Below the pieces are notes generated by a model, which was not told where the DNA came from, made no database searches, and saw nothing but the letters and a program-made list of their open reading frames with translations. A stretch of DNA of 64,000 bases, taken from contig NZ_JADWYJ010000001.1 in the NCBI RefSeq assembly GCF_021354595.1, forward strand, positions 1,155,446 to 1,219,445, written 5' to 3'. The translations under genes were made by a program, and so were the position numbers. This document shows, one piece after another, positions 8,841 through 17,444 of this stretch. Source of the stretch: Maribellus sp. CM-23 (GTDB lineage Bacteria; Bacteroidota; Bacteroidia; Bacteroidales; Prolixibacteraceae). How positions within the stretch are numbered: the stretch's first letter is position 1; each line of letters starts with the position of its first letter.

Positions 8841-9464
8841 CTATTTGTAAAAATTCATCTCCTCCAGATACTCCCATGTTTTTGGGGGCAGGAAATGCCG
8901 CACATCTTTCCCGTCACGAATAGCGCGACGGATAAAAGAAGAAGAGATTTCCATCAGCGGGGCTTCGCCGGCTACCACAATGTTTTTGTGATCCTGCACT
9001 TTTGACGCATCAAACCCGGGGCGCGGATAAACAATGATGCCGTAGTTTTCTACAATGCTCTCAAAGTTTTTCCATTTATGAAAGTTCTCCAGGTTGTCGG
9101 ATCCCATCAAAATCACAAAGTCGTAATTAGGGTGCTGATCTTTTAAATAAGCCAGGGTATCGACCGTGTAGCTGGGTTTGGGCAAGTTAAACTCGATGCT
9201 GGAAGCCCGCAAACGGTCGTCGCCTTCCACGGCGCGGTGCACCATTTCGAGGCGCTGGTAATCGTCCAGCAGGTTGTTCTTCTTTTTGTGCGGACTTTGT
9301 GGCGAAACCACAAACCATAACTGATCGATTCCGGTAAACTCAACCATGTAATTCGCAATGGCCAGATGCCCGATGTGAATCGGATTATAGGAGCCAAAAT
9401 ACAATCCTACTTTTAAGCGGAGATTGGTTTTTGGTGCAAGTATGTCAATAACCGCATTGCTCAT
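8841..9464 (-). CDS. nadD: Nicotinate-nucleotide adenylyltransferase
   Basis: NadD adenylates nicotinate mononucleotide in NAD biosynthesis. The 207-residue protein has the nucleotidyltransferase signature GSYNPIHIGHLAIA near residues 24-37, including the HxGH motif. The ISSSFIRRAIRDGKDVRHFL region near the C-terminus matches the second conserved motif (S-S-T/S-x-I-R). An alternative start is Met or Leu nearer VGLYFGSYNP, since most homologs have a shorter N-terminus. In many Bacteroidota nadD directly follows gmk; here the unknown two-TM gene lies between them. Confidence 0.94.
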   Translation of the reverse strand: MSNAVIDILAPKTNLRLKVGLYFGSYNPIHIGHLAIANYMVEFTGIDQLWFVVSPQSPHKKKNNLLDDYQRLEMVHRAVEGDDRLRASSIEFNLPKPSYTVDTLAYLKDQHPNYDFVILMGSDNLENFHKWKNFESIVENYGIIVYPRPGFDASKVQDHKNIVVAGEAPLMEISSSFIRRAIRDGKDVRHFLPPKTWEYLEEMNFYK

Positions 9465-9495
9465 CTTACTTAATTAATCATTGCAGAAACAACAT

Positions 9496-10209
9496 TTACA
9501 TCAACTCTGTACGAAGTTTCGTAGAAAACTGAGACAAAGAATCTGAAAGCGAATTAAATTCTTCGATAAAGTTATATTTTTTCGAATCCCCAAAATGCTC
9601 ATTATAGTTATACCTTTCATATATTAGTTTCAACTTATCTCTATAAGCTTGAACAAAGGCAATAAGTGATCTATGCTCATTAGAATCGAAATCATAACTA
9701 AACACATGACTAAACCTTAACCTAAAATGGAAAATAAAAAGATAAAACTCGTTTGCATTAAAAAAAACTCGTTTGGACTCTTTTGCCAACTCTGAAGTGC
9801 GATCGAGTTCCATATTCCCTTGAGCATCAATTTTAATAAAAGGAGCTTCATTAAAACTATTTAATGCTCGAATCAACTCTGTCATATCATTCCCTTTTAC
9901 AAACAAGTGAATCTTCGAGGTTAGCTCTTCATAAGCATCCATTTTCTTTTTTGTCAAAAATAGATTCTTACTTTCCTCATTACCTTGCTTGCTCACCCAA
10001 ATTGTTATTATGGCTAAAACAATAAAGCTAAAGATTGCAGTAATTGTGCCAACCACACCTCCTACGTAATTTCCAAAATATGCCCAATCTGAAATATCTT
10101 CAGAGAACTTTTGGCCACCAAAAAACGATATGAAAAATAAAAGAGAGATAGCTACCAAGAGTACAGCGGCAACAATTAAATAATATAATATCCTTTCTGT
10201 TCTTTTCAT
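9496..10209 (-). CDS. Two-TM protein of unknown function, putative AbiC-like
   Basis: A 237-residue protein with two membrane helices near residues 9-30 (YYLIVAAVLLVAISLLFFIS) and 47-72 (GGVVGTITAIFSFIVLAII), then a charged cytoplasmic helical region. The link between the helices, WAYFGNYVGGVVGTI, recalls proteins annotated as putative phage abortive infection (putAbiC), which have a similar N-terminal hairpin with a G-rich second helix and a helical tail. That resemblance is by eye. The gene is AT-rich compared with its neighbours and interrupts the nadD-gmk pair, which suggests later insertion. The role is unknown; phage defence is a hypothesis. Confidence 0.6.
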   Translation of the reverse strand: MKRTERILYYLIVAAVLLVAISLLFFISFFGGQKFSEDISDWAYFGNYVGGVVGTITAIFSFIVLAIITIWVSKQGNEESKNLFLTKKKMDAYEELTSKIHLFVKGNDMTELIRALNSFNEAPFIKIDAQGNMELDRTSELAKESKRVFFNANEFYLFIFHFRLRFSHVFSYDFDSNEHRSLIAFVQAYRDKLKLIYERYNYNEHFGDSKKYNFIEEFNSLSDSLSQFSTKLRTELM

Positions 10210-10263
10210 TTTATTTTAGAATTGGTGTCGATCCGTCCCCAGAAAGAAAATAATAGAATGAGC

Positions 10264-10830
10264 TTAGCCTTCTATAAATTTGGCTATAAGTTTTTCCACC
10301 TCCACACAGGCTTTCTCTAGTTGGTCGTTTACGATCACCACATCAAACTGGGGAGCAAAACTTAGTTCATGCTCTGCTTTTGCAATTCGCATGGCAATCT
10401 TCTCTTCGGTTTCGGTTGAACGCGCGGTTAAACGATTGCGCAATTCCTCCACCGACGGAGGCTGCACAAACACCGCCAGCGCCTCATCTCCGTAGTATTT
10501 CTTGATGTTTAATCCGCCCACTACGTCCACATCAAAAATCACATTTTTTCCTTCTTCGCGAATGCGTTCCACTTCGCTTTTGAGTGTTCCGTAAAAAATA
10601 CCGGCATACACTTCTTCCCACTCCAGAAAATCGTTTTTCTCAATTCTTTCCTTGAACTCAGGTTCAGCAAGAAAGTAATAATCCTTGCCATGGGTCTCGG
10701 TAGTGCGCGGCGCACGCGAAGTGGCCGAAACCGAAAACTCGAGATTAAATCCCTTCCCGAGCAAATGACGTACAATGGTGGTTTTACCGGCTCCCGACGG
10801 AGCAGAAAATATAATAAGCTTTCCTTTCAT
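10264..10830 (-). CDS. gmk: Guanylate kinase
   Basis: Guanylate kinase phosphorylates GMP to GDP. The 188-residue protein has the P-loop FSAPSGAGKTTIVRHL at residues 8-23, the GMP-binding segment SVSATSRAPR, the conserved GKDYYF and FLEWEEVYAG segments and FDVDVVGGLNIKK. Length and start fit the family. yicC lies upstream on the same strand after 85 bp, a frequent yicC-gmk pairing. Confidence 0.96.
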   Translation of the reverse strand: MKGKLIIFSAPSGAGKTTIVRHLLGKGFNLEFSVSATSRAPRTTETHGKDYYFLAEPEFKERIEKNDFLEWEEVYAGIFYGTLKSEVERIREEGKNVIFDVDVVGGLNIKKYYGDEALAVFVQPPSVEELRNRLTARSTETEEKIAMRIAKAEHELSFAPQFDVVIVNDQLEKACVEVEKLIAKFIEG

Positions 10831-10915
10831 TTATTTGAGCTATGAGCCACAAGCATTGAGCTGCGAGCTGTTTCCTATCTTGAAATTCACTGAACCTTGA
10901 ACTCTGAACACTAAA
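10831..10915. repeat. Short-word intergenic repeat between yicC and gmk
   Basis: The spacer contains permuted words such as gagctatgagccacaagc and gaactctgaacactaaact. The second word recurs as ctctgaacactaaactctg near 63050, and related forms occur near 1180. It appears non-coding. Confidence 0.5.
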
Positions 10916-11791
10916 CTAAAGAACATTCAGCAACTGTTCCTTCACTCTTTCCAGGTGATCTTTCATGTGAACCACAATGCGTTGAATGTTGCTGTCGTTG
11001 GCTTTTGACCCGATGGTGTTGATCTCACGACCAATTTCCTGTGAAATAAAGCCCAGCTTTTTCCCCGAGGACTCTTTCAGTCCGGCAGTTTCGTAAAAAT
11101 AATTACAGTGGTTGTTCAAGCGCACCTTCTCTTCGTTGATATCCAGTTTCTCCAGGTAAAAAATTAGCTCCTGCTCAAAACGGTTCTGATCCACATTCCC
11201 ATTCATTTTCAAGCTTTCCAGGTTATCCATTAGCCTTGTTTTCACGGCTTCGATCCGCTGTTTTTCAAAAGGCTCAATATCCTTCAGCAACTGGTGAATG
11301 CTTTTTACATTTCCGAGAATATCGGCTTCCAGCGCCAATCCTTCCTTGTTACGGAAAGAATCGATATCATCCAGCGCTTTTCTAATATTTGCTTCGATGA
11401 TTTCCCATTCCTCCTCGTCAAGCGACTCGTATTCGGTTTTTACCACGTCGGGCAAACGCATGGCTGCATGCAGGGTTCGATGATCGGTGGCAACGCCTAA
11501 TTCGGCGCCAATGTCCTTGAGTTGAAGAAAATAGCCTTTCAGAATTTGCTCGTTGATCTTCGAATTACTTTCGTCTCCCAGGTTTTCCACATAAATGTTG
11601 AAATCCACTTTTCCGCGAACCAGTTTGTCCGAAATTATTTTACGAATTTCTATGTCTTTTTCGCGGTAAAGAACGGGAGTCCGGGTATTGATATCGATTT
11701 GTTTGCTGTTCAGCGACTTTATCTCGATGGTTATTTTCTTGTTGTTTACCTCCAATTCAGCCTTCCCAAAGCCGGTCATCGATTTTATCAT
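10916..11791 (-). CDS. yicC: YicC family endoribonuclease
   Basis: A 291-residue YicC protein. It starts with the hallmark MIKSMTGFGKAE and contains the conserved IEIKSLNSKQID region, the central RNKEGLALEADIL segment and the C-terminal GKKLGFISQEIGREINTIGS block containing the family's highly conserved EIGRE(I/M)NTxGSKAND run. E. coli YicC is described as an RNA endonuclease that affects sRNA decay. The start is secure because MIKSMTGF is the normal N-terminus. It precedes gmk in the same direction, as in many bacteria. Confidence 0.94.
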   Translation of the reverse strand: MIKSMTGFGKAELEVNNKKITIEIKSLNSKQIDINTRTPVLYREKDIEIRKIISDKLVRGKVDFNIYVENLGDESNSKINEQILKGYFLQLKDIGAELGVATDHRTLHAAMRLPDVVKTEYESLDEEEWEIIEANIRKALDDIDSFRNKEGLALEADILGNVKSIHQLLKDIEPFEKQRIEAVKTRLMDNLESLKMNGNVDQNRFEQELIFYLEKLDINEEKVRLNNHCNYFYETAGLKESSGKKLGFISQEIGREINTIGSKANDSNIQRIVVHMKDHLERVKEQLLNVL

Positions 11792-11943
11792 ATATAAAAT
11801 TTTTGTTCAAATTTAGTATAAAGTCTGTAATATTGAGCGGAATACAGGATGCCCGAAGCTAGATTCCCGATATTGGATGCTGCATTTAAGCATTATTCCA
11901 TTCATGAATTAACTCAATCCATCAGTCCTTCAATCTTTCTACC

Positions 11944-13122
11944 TCATGTAATAACCCCGGAACCAATCAGTTCATCTCCGTCGTACCATGCTGCAAACTG
12001 CCCCGAAGTAATACCGCGTTGCTCGTTTTCGAATAAAAACCAGGCGCCGTCTTCGCGCAAATGAATGCTCCCTTTTTCCAGGGGTTGACGGTAACGAATG
12101 CGAATATCATAATTGCGCTTCTCGCCCACCTTCATTTTCAAATCGGTTCTGATCCAGTGCATGTCTTCGTTGGCAATAAACAATCCTTTCCGGTGTAACC
12201 CGGGATGATCCTGGCCTTCGCCCACATACACAATATTGCGTTTTACGTCGGTACCAATTACAAACAGCGGTTCTTTGTGTCCGCCAATGTTCAGGCCTTT
12301 TCGTTGCCCGATGGTATAAAAATGAGCGCCTTCATGCTCCCCAATCACTTCTCCGTTCCAGGGTTTATACGGAAACGGAAGACACAACTTCCGGTAATTT
12401 TCTTCTGTTATTTCCAACTGCTTTTTCTTTTCCATGAAAGCCGCCGGAATTTCAATCACGTTACCGGTTTTGGGTTCGAGCTGTTGCTGAAGAAAAGTAG
12501 GAAGATCCACTTTCCCAACAAAACAGATTCCCTGCGAATCCTTACGTTCGGCAGTGGGTAGATTTTGCTCGCGGGCAATTTCGCGAACCTCGGGTTTCAA
12601 CAGCTCCCCGATCGGAAACATCGCTTTCGACAGCTGCTCCTGGCTCAATTGGCACAAAAAATAACTCTGATCTTTATTCGGATCCTTCCCCGCCAGCAAC
12701 TGATGAATGGTTTCGCCGTTCACCTCTACTTCGCTTTTCCGGCAATAATGCCCGGTAGCTACATAATCGGCATCAAATTTCATGGCCTCTTCCAGGAAGG
12801 TATCAAACTTGATTTCCCGGTTGCACAGCACATCAGGATTGGGTGTGCGGCCTGCCTGGTATTCGGCAAACATATAATCCACCACCCGCTTTTTGTAGTC
12901 CTTGCTTAAATCAACAATATGAAACGGAATATCCAGTTTCCTGGCCACCATTTTGGCAATCAGCGAATCTTCTTCCCAGGTACACGAGCTGGTAAGCACA
13001 CCTTCGCGTTCATGATAATTGATCATAAACAGTGCGATCACATCATAGCCCTGCTTTTTCAGCAAATACGCGGCTACGCTCGAATCAACTCCGCCCGATA
13101 ATCCTACAACCACTCTTTTCAT
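11944..13122 (-). CDS. mnmA: tRNA-specific 2-thiouridylase
   Basis: MnmA thiolates U34 in tRNAs for Lys, Glu and Gln. The 392-residue protein has the PP-loop VVGLSGGVDSSVAAYLL at its N-terminus, the first catalytic Cys in TPNPDVLCNREIKF and the second, persulfide-forming Cys in DSQGICFVGK. Further family blocks are GHYCR, DQSYFLCQL, YTIGQRKGLNIGG and the C-terminal barrel ending SGQFAAWYDGDELIGSGVI. The ATG at 13122 gives MKRVVVGLSGG; the longer upstream frame lacks homology character. It is divergent from the spondin lipoprotein gene. Confidence 0.96.
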   Translation of the reverse strand: MKRVVVGLSGGVDSSVAAYLLKKQGYDVIALFMINYHEREGVLTSSCTWEEDSLIAKMVARKLDIPFHIVDLSKDYKKRVVDYMFAEYQAGRTPNPDVLCNREIKFDTFLEEAMKFDADYVATGHYCRKSEVEVNGETIHQLLAGKDPNKDQSYFLCQLSQEQLSKAMFPIGELLKPEVREIAREQNLPTAERKDSQGICFVGKVDLPTFLQQQLEPKTGNVIEIPAAFMEKKKQLEITEENYRKLCLPFPYKPWNGEVIGEHEGAHFYTIGQRKGLNIGGHKEPLFVIGTDVKRNIVYVGEGQDHPGLHRKGLFIANEDMHWIRTDLKMKVGEKRNYDIRIRYRQPLEKGSIHLREDGAWFLFENEQRGITSGQFAAWYDGDELIGSGVIT

Positions 13123-13302
13123 GGCGCAAAAGTAGAAAGATAAAATCCAATTCTGCAAACAGCTTCTGAAAAATGAGGATTTGTTAAGCAGTTTTATCCC
13201 GTTCAATCTCAAAGTTTTACCAAAAGTTGAATTCTTTGTGACACTTCCGTGATACTTTACCCGGACCTTTGGTTCAGATTATTCACCATAAATTATATCG
13301 TT

Positions 13303-14583
13303 ATGAAATCACTTCGTTTATTATTGAGTTTAGCAATTGTTGCTGTTTTGTTTACCCAGTGTATGCAAGACGAAATGGAAGAACCTGTACTTAAAAAAGG
13401 AAGCTTACCGGATGTTGTCCCCTCGAAAATGTATACCGTAACGGTTGAAAATGTCTCGACAAACTACAAGTTTTTTGTAGCTGGGGCAGTTGCCGTGCCG
13501 GACGGAGAAAGCGAAGCCGGACCTGCTTTCCCGGGGCATTCGTTTACTTTCTCATTCCACGCCGGACCTGCTCACAAACTATCGTTTGCCACCATGTACG
13601 GTCTCTCGAACGATGGTTTTTATGCGCCTTCCGGACAGGGAATAGCGCTTTACGACAACGGCACTCCGATTACCGGCGATATAACCTCGCAAATTATGCT
13701 GTGGGATGCCGGAACCCAGATGAACCAGATGCCTGGCCCCGGAAATCCGCACAACGGCGCTGATACCGATGATCCGGTTCAACTTATGTCGGAAGTTGGC
13801 GATGGCTACGACTACGGTACGGTAGCTACCAACCTGAAAGTAATGCTCGACTACAACGGCGGCCACATGTTCACCGTAACCGTTGAGGTGCTTGCCGGAG
13901 CGACTACTGCCGTTTCACCGGTAGCCTGGGTGGTACACAGCATGGAAAATCCAATTTTTGAAGCCGGCATGACCGATTGGGACAAAGGCCTGGAAGAACT
14001 GGCAGAAACCGGGAATCCGGGTCCGCTTTCGCATTACCTGACTTGGAACAGTGGTTATGTATCGCCGGTTGCTCCAGTACTTTGGGCGGTTCATGAAAAA
14101 GGTGAAATGCCGATTTTTACGGCCAATACTCCCGATCGCGGAGAAGGACTGGAATTGCTGGCAGAGACCGGAAATCCAGGAGACCTTGCAGCTAGCCTGA
14201 TCTCCATGGATTACAACGCAGGTGCCTATGCGATTCCTGATGGATCGAATGAAGCAGGTCCGCTGTTCCCCGGTGATAAATACACTTTCTCTATTGATGC
14301 AAAACCAAATCAGTATCTAAGTATTGCAAGCATGCTCGGAAATTCCAACGACATTTTCTTTGCCTTTGGCGATAGTGGTATTAAGCTGAGCTTTGGAAAC
14401 GACGTTCAGGATATTACACACGAAGTAATGCTGTGGGATGCAGGAACGGAGGTAAATGAATACCCCGGGACAAAATCAATGGATGAAGATGAAGGAGGTT
14501 TGGTACGTTTGCTTGATGACGGTTTTACTTACCCAGCAGTTGACAAGATCATAAAAGTTACCATCCACAAAAACCAAAAGTAG
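13303..14583 (+). CDS. Lipoprotein with duplicated spondin-like domain
   Basis: A 426-residue lipoprotein: the signal peptide ends at VLFTQC, giving lipidated Cys20. The body shows spondin-N-like features (YTVTVENVS, PAFPGHSFTFSF and IMLWDAGTQMNQMPG). Two internal duplications are visible. GLEELAETGNPGPL matches GLELLAETGNPGDL, and VPDGESEAGPAFPG with IMLWDAGTQMNQ matches IPDGSNEAGPLFPG with VMLWDAGTEVNE, about 210 residues apart. It therefore appears to be a spondin domain copied head to tail. Bacterial spondin proteins are surface proteins of uncertain function. The ATG at 13303 begins the signal peptide. A strong terminator follows. Confidence 0.78.
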   Translation: MKSLRLLLSLAIVAVLFTQCMQDEMEEPVLKKGSLPDVVPSKMYTVTVENVSTNYKFFVAGAVAVPDGESEAGPAFPGHSFTFSFHAGPAHKLSFATMYGLSNDGFYAPSGQGIALYDNGTPITGDITSQIMLWDAGTQMNQMPGPGNPHNGADTDDPVQLMSEVGDGYDYGTVATNLKVMLDYNGGHMFTVTVEVLAGATTAVSPVAWVVHSMENPIFEAGMTDWDKGLEELAETGNPGPLSHYLTWNSGYVSPVAPVLWAVHEKGEMPIFTANTPDRGEGLELLAETGNPGDLAASLISMDYNAGAYAIPDGSNEAGPLFPGDKYTFSIDAKPNQYLSIASMLGNSNDIFFAFGDSGIKLSFGNDVQDITHEVMLWDAGTEVNEYPGTKSMDEDEGGLVRLLDDGFTYPAVDKIIKVTIHKNQK

Positions 14584-14614
14584 TCAGATGCTTGAGGAAA
14601 AGACTTTGAGAAAG

Positions 14615-14650
14615 AATCCGCCGGTGGAAGCCGGTGGATTTTATTTTTTT
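14615..14650 (+). terminator. Terminator after spondin lipoprotein gene
   Basis: The stem AATCCGCCGG / CCGGTGGATT (10 bp with one G-T pair, six-base loop) is followed by TTATTTTTTT. It ends the rightward transcript about 30 bp after the stop; its T-run overlaps the stop codon of the opposing gene. Confidence 0.85.
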
Positions 14651-15165
14651 GTCATCCGGTTGGTACCGAAACAAGCCAGTTCTTTTCCCGGAAAACCTAC
14701 GTCGAAAACCGTTTCAATTTCACTCTCCGCTTTCAGCCTAATGGTAAAACGGGCTCTGCCTCCCGGAACAAAATTCTCGATCCGTTCGGTTTCGAAAACC
14801 AGTGTCGAATCATTCGATTCAGCTTTATTCAAAATGTATTCATTAAAAAAACCTTCGCTGTGGTATTGCCTGAAAACGATCACACTACGTTCTTTATTGA
14901 AACTGATCATCCCCCAATCGTCGTGAATCTCGCCTTTGGAATTTTGGGCTGTTGGGGCAAACGCTGAATGATGCTTCACTTCAATAAATTTGCCATCCAT
15001 CAGCCAGTTGTATTCAGCAGAGATGTTTGATTTTGAGTTTCCAAATCCCTCACCTGTCCCTTCCCATTTACCAATCAGGGATTCCAGCTTTTCAAGCGGA
15101 TTCTGTGCCTGTAAGGAAACACTGAATATCAGTGCTGCAATTGCAATAAAAGCTTTTGATAACAT
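14641..15165 (-). CDS. Secreted small beta-barrel protein, FABP/nitrobindin-like
   Basis: A 174-residue protein with a signal peptide (residues 1-20, ending SLQAQ). The mature part starts PLEKLESLIGKWEGTGEGF, the opening seen in several lipocalin-like families (DUF1579, DUF1794/nitrobindin-like). The rest alternates short beta strands (FIEVKHHSAF, SVIVFRQYHSEGF, TLVFETERIENF, RARFTIRLKAES), as expected for a calycin barrel. Ligand binding, perhaps a lipid or haem, is inferred from the fold only. It follows the helicase gene by 36 bp on the same strand and converges on the spondin gene. Confidence 0.6.
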   Translation of the reverse strand: MLSKAFIAIAALIFSVSLQAQNPLEKLESLIGKWEGTGEGFGNSKSNISAEYNWLMDGKFIEVKHHSAFAPTAQNSKGEIHDDWGMISFNKERSVIVFRQYHSEGFFNEYILNKAESNDSTLVFETERIENFVPGGRARFTIRLKAESEIETVFDVGFPGKELACFGTNRMTKK

Positions 15166-15201
15166 TTCACAAGTGGTTTTAGCTTCGTAAAAAAGTGCGG
15201 T

Positions 15202-16461
15202 CTATTTTTTCTTCTTGCTCTGGTAATTCTTCCGGTGTTGGGGCTGACCTCCTCCGCCCTGCTTTTTGTACTTATGAAAACTACCTTTCCCCTTTTTCCT
15301 TCCTTTGGCAGGCACTTTCCATTCCGGTCCGGAACCAAGATGTTCGGGCATCGGTATTTTGAAAACTTCCCGCTCAATCAAGGTTTCAATCTGGTGAAAT
15401 TTGTACATATCGTCTTCGTTCACCAGGGTCAGAGCCACTCCGGTTGAATCAGCACGGGCAGTACGCCCAACACGGTGCACATAGTCTTCGGCATCACTCG
15501 GCACATCGTAGTTAATTACCAGGTTAATGTCTTTAATGTCGATTCCGCGGCTCATTACATCGGTGGCTACCAAAATCCGGATTCGCTTGGAACGAAACCC
15601 ATTTAACACACCTTCCCGTTCCGATTGTTCCAAATCAGAAGAAATGGCTTCAGCTTCAAACTTCCTTCGTTTCAGAACGCGGGCCAGTTCTGTGGTGGCA
15701 CGTTTGGTTGAGCAAAAGATAAGTATGCTGTCATACTCCGGATTCTCATTAATAAGATGAGCTACCAGATCATTTTTTTGTTTATCGTAAATCAGGTAGG
15801 CAGCTTGCAAGACTCCTTCAGCCGGTTTGGATATAGCAATGTTTATTTCCTTCGGCTCGTGCAAAATCTGGGAAGCAAGTTTCCTGATCTTTGGTGCCAT
15901 GGTAGCACTAAACATAAGTGTTTGCCGGTTTTTGGGCAGATAGGAAATGATCTTCACAATGTCGTCGTAAAAACCAATATCAAGCATACGGTCGGCCTCA
16001 TCCAGAATCAGGAATTCGATGGTATCAAACTTCACATATCCTAGGTTCAGATGCGAAATCAGTTTTCCGGGAGTTGCAACTATGATATCTGCTCCTTTTG
16101 TAAGCGCCGTTTTTTGTTGTCCCCATTCATCGCCGTCACCACCTCCGTAAAGCGCAATGGAATGGATGCCCATCGTGTAACCGATTCCCTGAACCTGCTG
16201 ATCAATCTGCATGGCCAGTTCGCGTGTAGGAACTATGATAAGTGTGGATGTTTCACCTCCGGGTAAATCAGCGATCAAGTCGAGCACGGGGAGCAAGAAT
16301 GCGGCTGTTTTGCCGGTTCCTGTCTGTGCACAGGCGATCATGTCGTGACCATCCAAAATAATGGGGATCGCTTGTTCCTGTATAGGAGTAGCTTCTTTAA
16401 ATCCCATGTATTCGATGGCATCCAAGAGGTCATCGTGTATTCCGAGTTCTGAAAATTTCAT
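15202..16461 (-). CDS. DEAD-box RNA helicase, RhlE-like
   Basis: A 419-residue ATP-dependent RNA helicase. Motifs in order: Q motif GFKEATPIQEQAIP, Walker A AQTGTGKT (44-51), PTRELA, TPGKL, DEADRMLDIGF, SATM, then the second RecA domain with IFCSTKRATTELARVL, ATDVMSRGIDI and HRVGRTARA. The tail from about residue 375 is Lys/Gly/Gln-rich (KGRKKGKGSFHKYKKQGG), a basic RNA-binding extension as in RhlE-type helicases. Roles in ribosome assembly or cold-time RNA remodelling are usual for this group. It lies 63 bp after the heme O synthase start region, outside the oxidase operon. Confidence 0.92.
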   Translation of the reverse strand: MKFSELGIHDDLLDAIEYMGFKEATPIQEQAIPIILDGHDMIACAQTGTGKTAAFLLPVLDLIADLPGGETSTLIIVPTRELAMQIDQQVQGIGYTMGIHSIALYGGGDGDEWGQQKTALTKGADIIVATPGKLISHLNLGYVKFDTIEFLILDEADRMLDIGFYDDIVKIISYLPKNRQTLMFSATMAPKIRKLASQILHEPKEINIAISKPAEGVLQAAYLIYDKQKNDLVAHLINENPEYDSILIFCSTKRATTELARVLKRRKFEAEAISSDLEQSEREGVLNGFRSKRIRILVATDVMSRGIDIKDINLVINYDVPSDAEDYVHRVGRTARADSTGVALTLVNEDDMYKFHQIETLIEREVFKIPMPEHLGSGPEWKVPAKGRKKGKGSFHKYKKQGGGGQPQHRKNYQSKKKK

Positions 16462-16524
16462 GTAAAAAATAAATTTCGATGCTGCAAAGTTAACGAAATT
16501 AAAGCCACCAAACTTATCCGTGAA

Positions 16525-17430
16525 TCAAGTCTTTACCAAACTGTCGACAATCAGAAAGATCATCATAAACAAATAAAGAAAGTTTAGCTTGTAAAATGCG
16601 GGCCTAACCTTGAATTCCTTTTGCATAAAAACCGCCAGGGTGAGGGAGAAAAGCAGGTAAAAAATATAAAAAATCAGAAAAAACATGACAATGCGGTTCT
16701 GTACCACAAAAAAGAGCACCAGCAATGCCGAGGCGATGGTGGTTAAGACCCAGGCATAGGTTACGCGCTTGATCTGGTCGCTGCTGAAAAGCTGATTTAA
16801 ACTGGGCATGCTGGCTTTTTGGTATTGCTCGCCAAACATGAGCAGCAACAGCCAGAAATGCGGAATTTGCCCGATAAAAAAGAAAGCGGCCACAATCAGT
16901 ATTACTTCGGAAGTGAGGCTTCCGCCGGCAGCGGCCCATCCGATCATTGGAGGCAAAGCCCCCACCATGGAGCCGGGTATAACCGCAAAAGCTGAGAATT
17001 TCTTCATGGGCGTATAAACACCGTTGTAAAAAAACAATGTCACCCAACTTAAAACCAGGGCCATCACCGGGCTTGAAACCAGCAAAATAACCGAGCCAGT
17101 TAGCGCAAAAGCAACGGCCAGTATAAAGGCTCCATTGGCGCTGATTCTTCCCGAAGGGATCGGGCGGTCTTTGGTGCGGGGCATTTGTGCATCGAGGTGC
17201 CGCTCCTGCCAGTGGTTGATCACACTCGAACTGCACGACATCAGGAAAACCCCCAGGGCCAGCAACCAGCCCTGTGCATCCATTACATGCCCAAACAAAA
17301 CATAACCGGTAATGGCAGAAAGGGCAATAGGCAGCGATATACGAACTTTTCCTAATTCGTAAATCACTTTCAGCTGCTGCTTAAAATCAAGCGCTTTATT
17401 TGTTTCCAGCATACTCAACGACCCTTCCAT
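16525..17430 (-). CDS. ctaB: Heme O synthase (protoheme IX farnesyltransferase)
   Basis: CtaB/CyoE adds a farnesyl group to heme b to make heme O, the precursor of heme A used by the caa3 oxidase encoded upstream. The 301-residue protein is a UbiA-family enzyme with about nine helices. The prenyl-diphosphate motif is NHWQERHLDAQMPRTKDRPI: Asn, then Glu where Asp is common, then Asp. GKVRISLPIALSAITGY is the conserved first helix. It is the last gene of the oxidase operon, 14 bp after subunit II. No heme A synthase (CtaA) is in the window. An alternative start is the internal Met7. Confidence 0.9.
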   Translation of the reverse strand: MEGSLSMLETNKALDFKQQLKVIYELGKVRISLPIALSAITGYVLFGHVMDAQGWLLALGVFLMSCSSSVINHWQERHLDAQMPRTKDRPIPSGRISANGAFILAVAFALTGSVILLVSSPVMALVLSWVTLFFYNGVYTPMKKFSAFAVIPGSMVGALPPMIGWAAAGGSLTSEVILIVAAFFFIGQIPHFWLLLLMFGEQYQKASMPSLNQLFSSDQIKRVTYAWVLTTIASALLVLFFVVQNRIVMFFLIFYIFYLLFSLTLAVFMQKEFKVRPAFYKLNFLYLFMMIFLIVDSLVKT

Positions 17431-17444
17431 TCTGCCAGCTTTTC

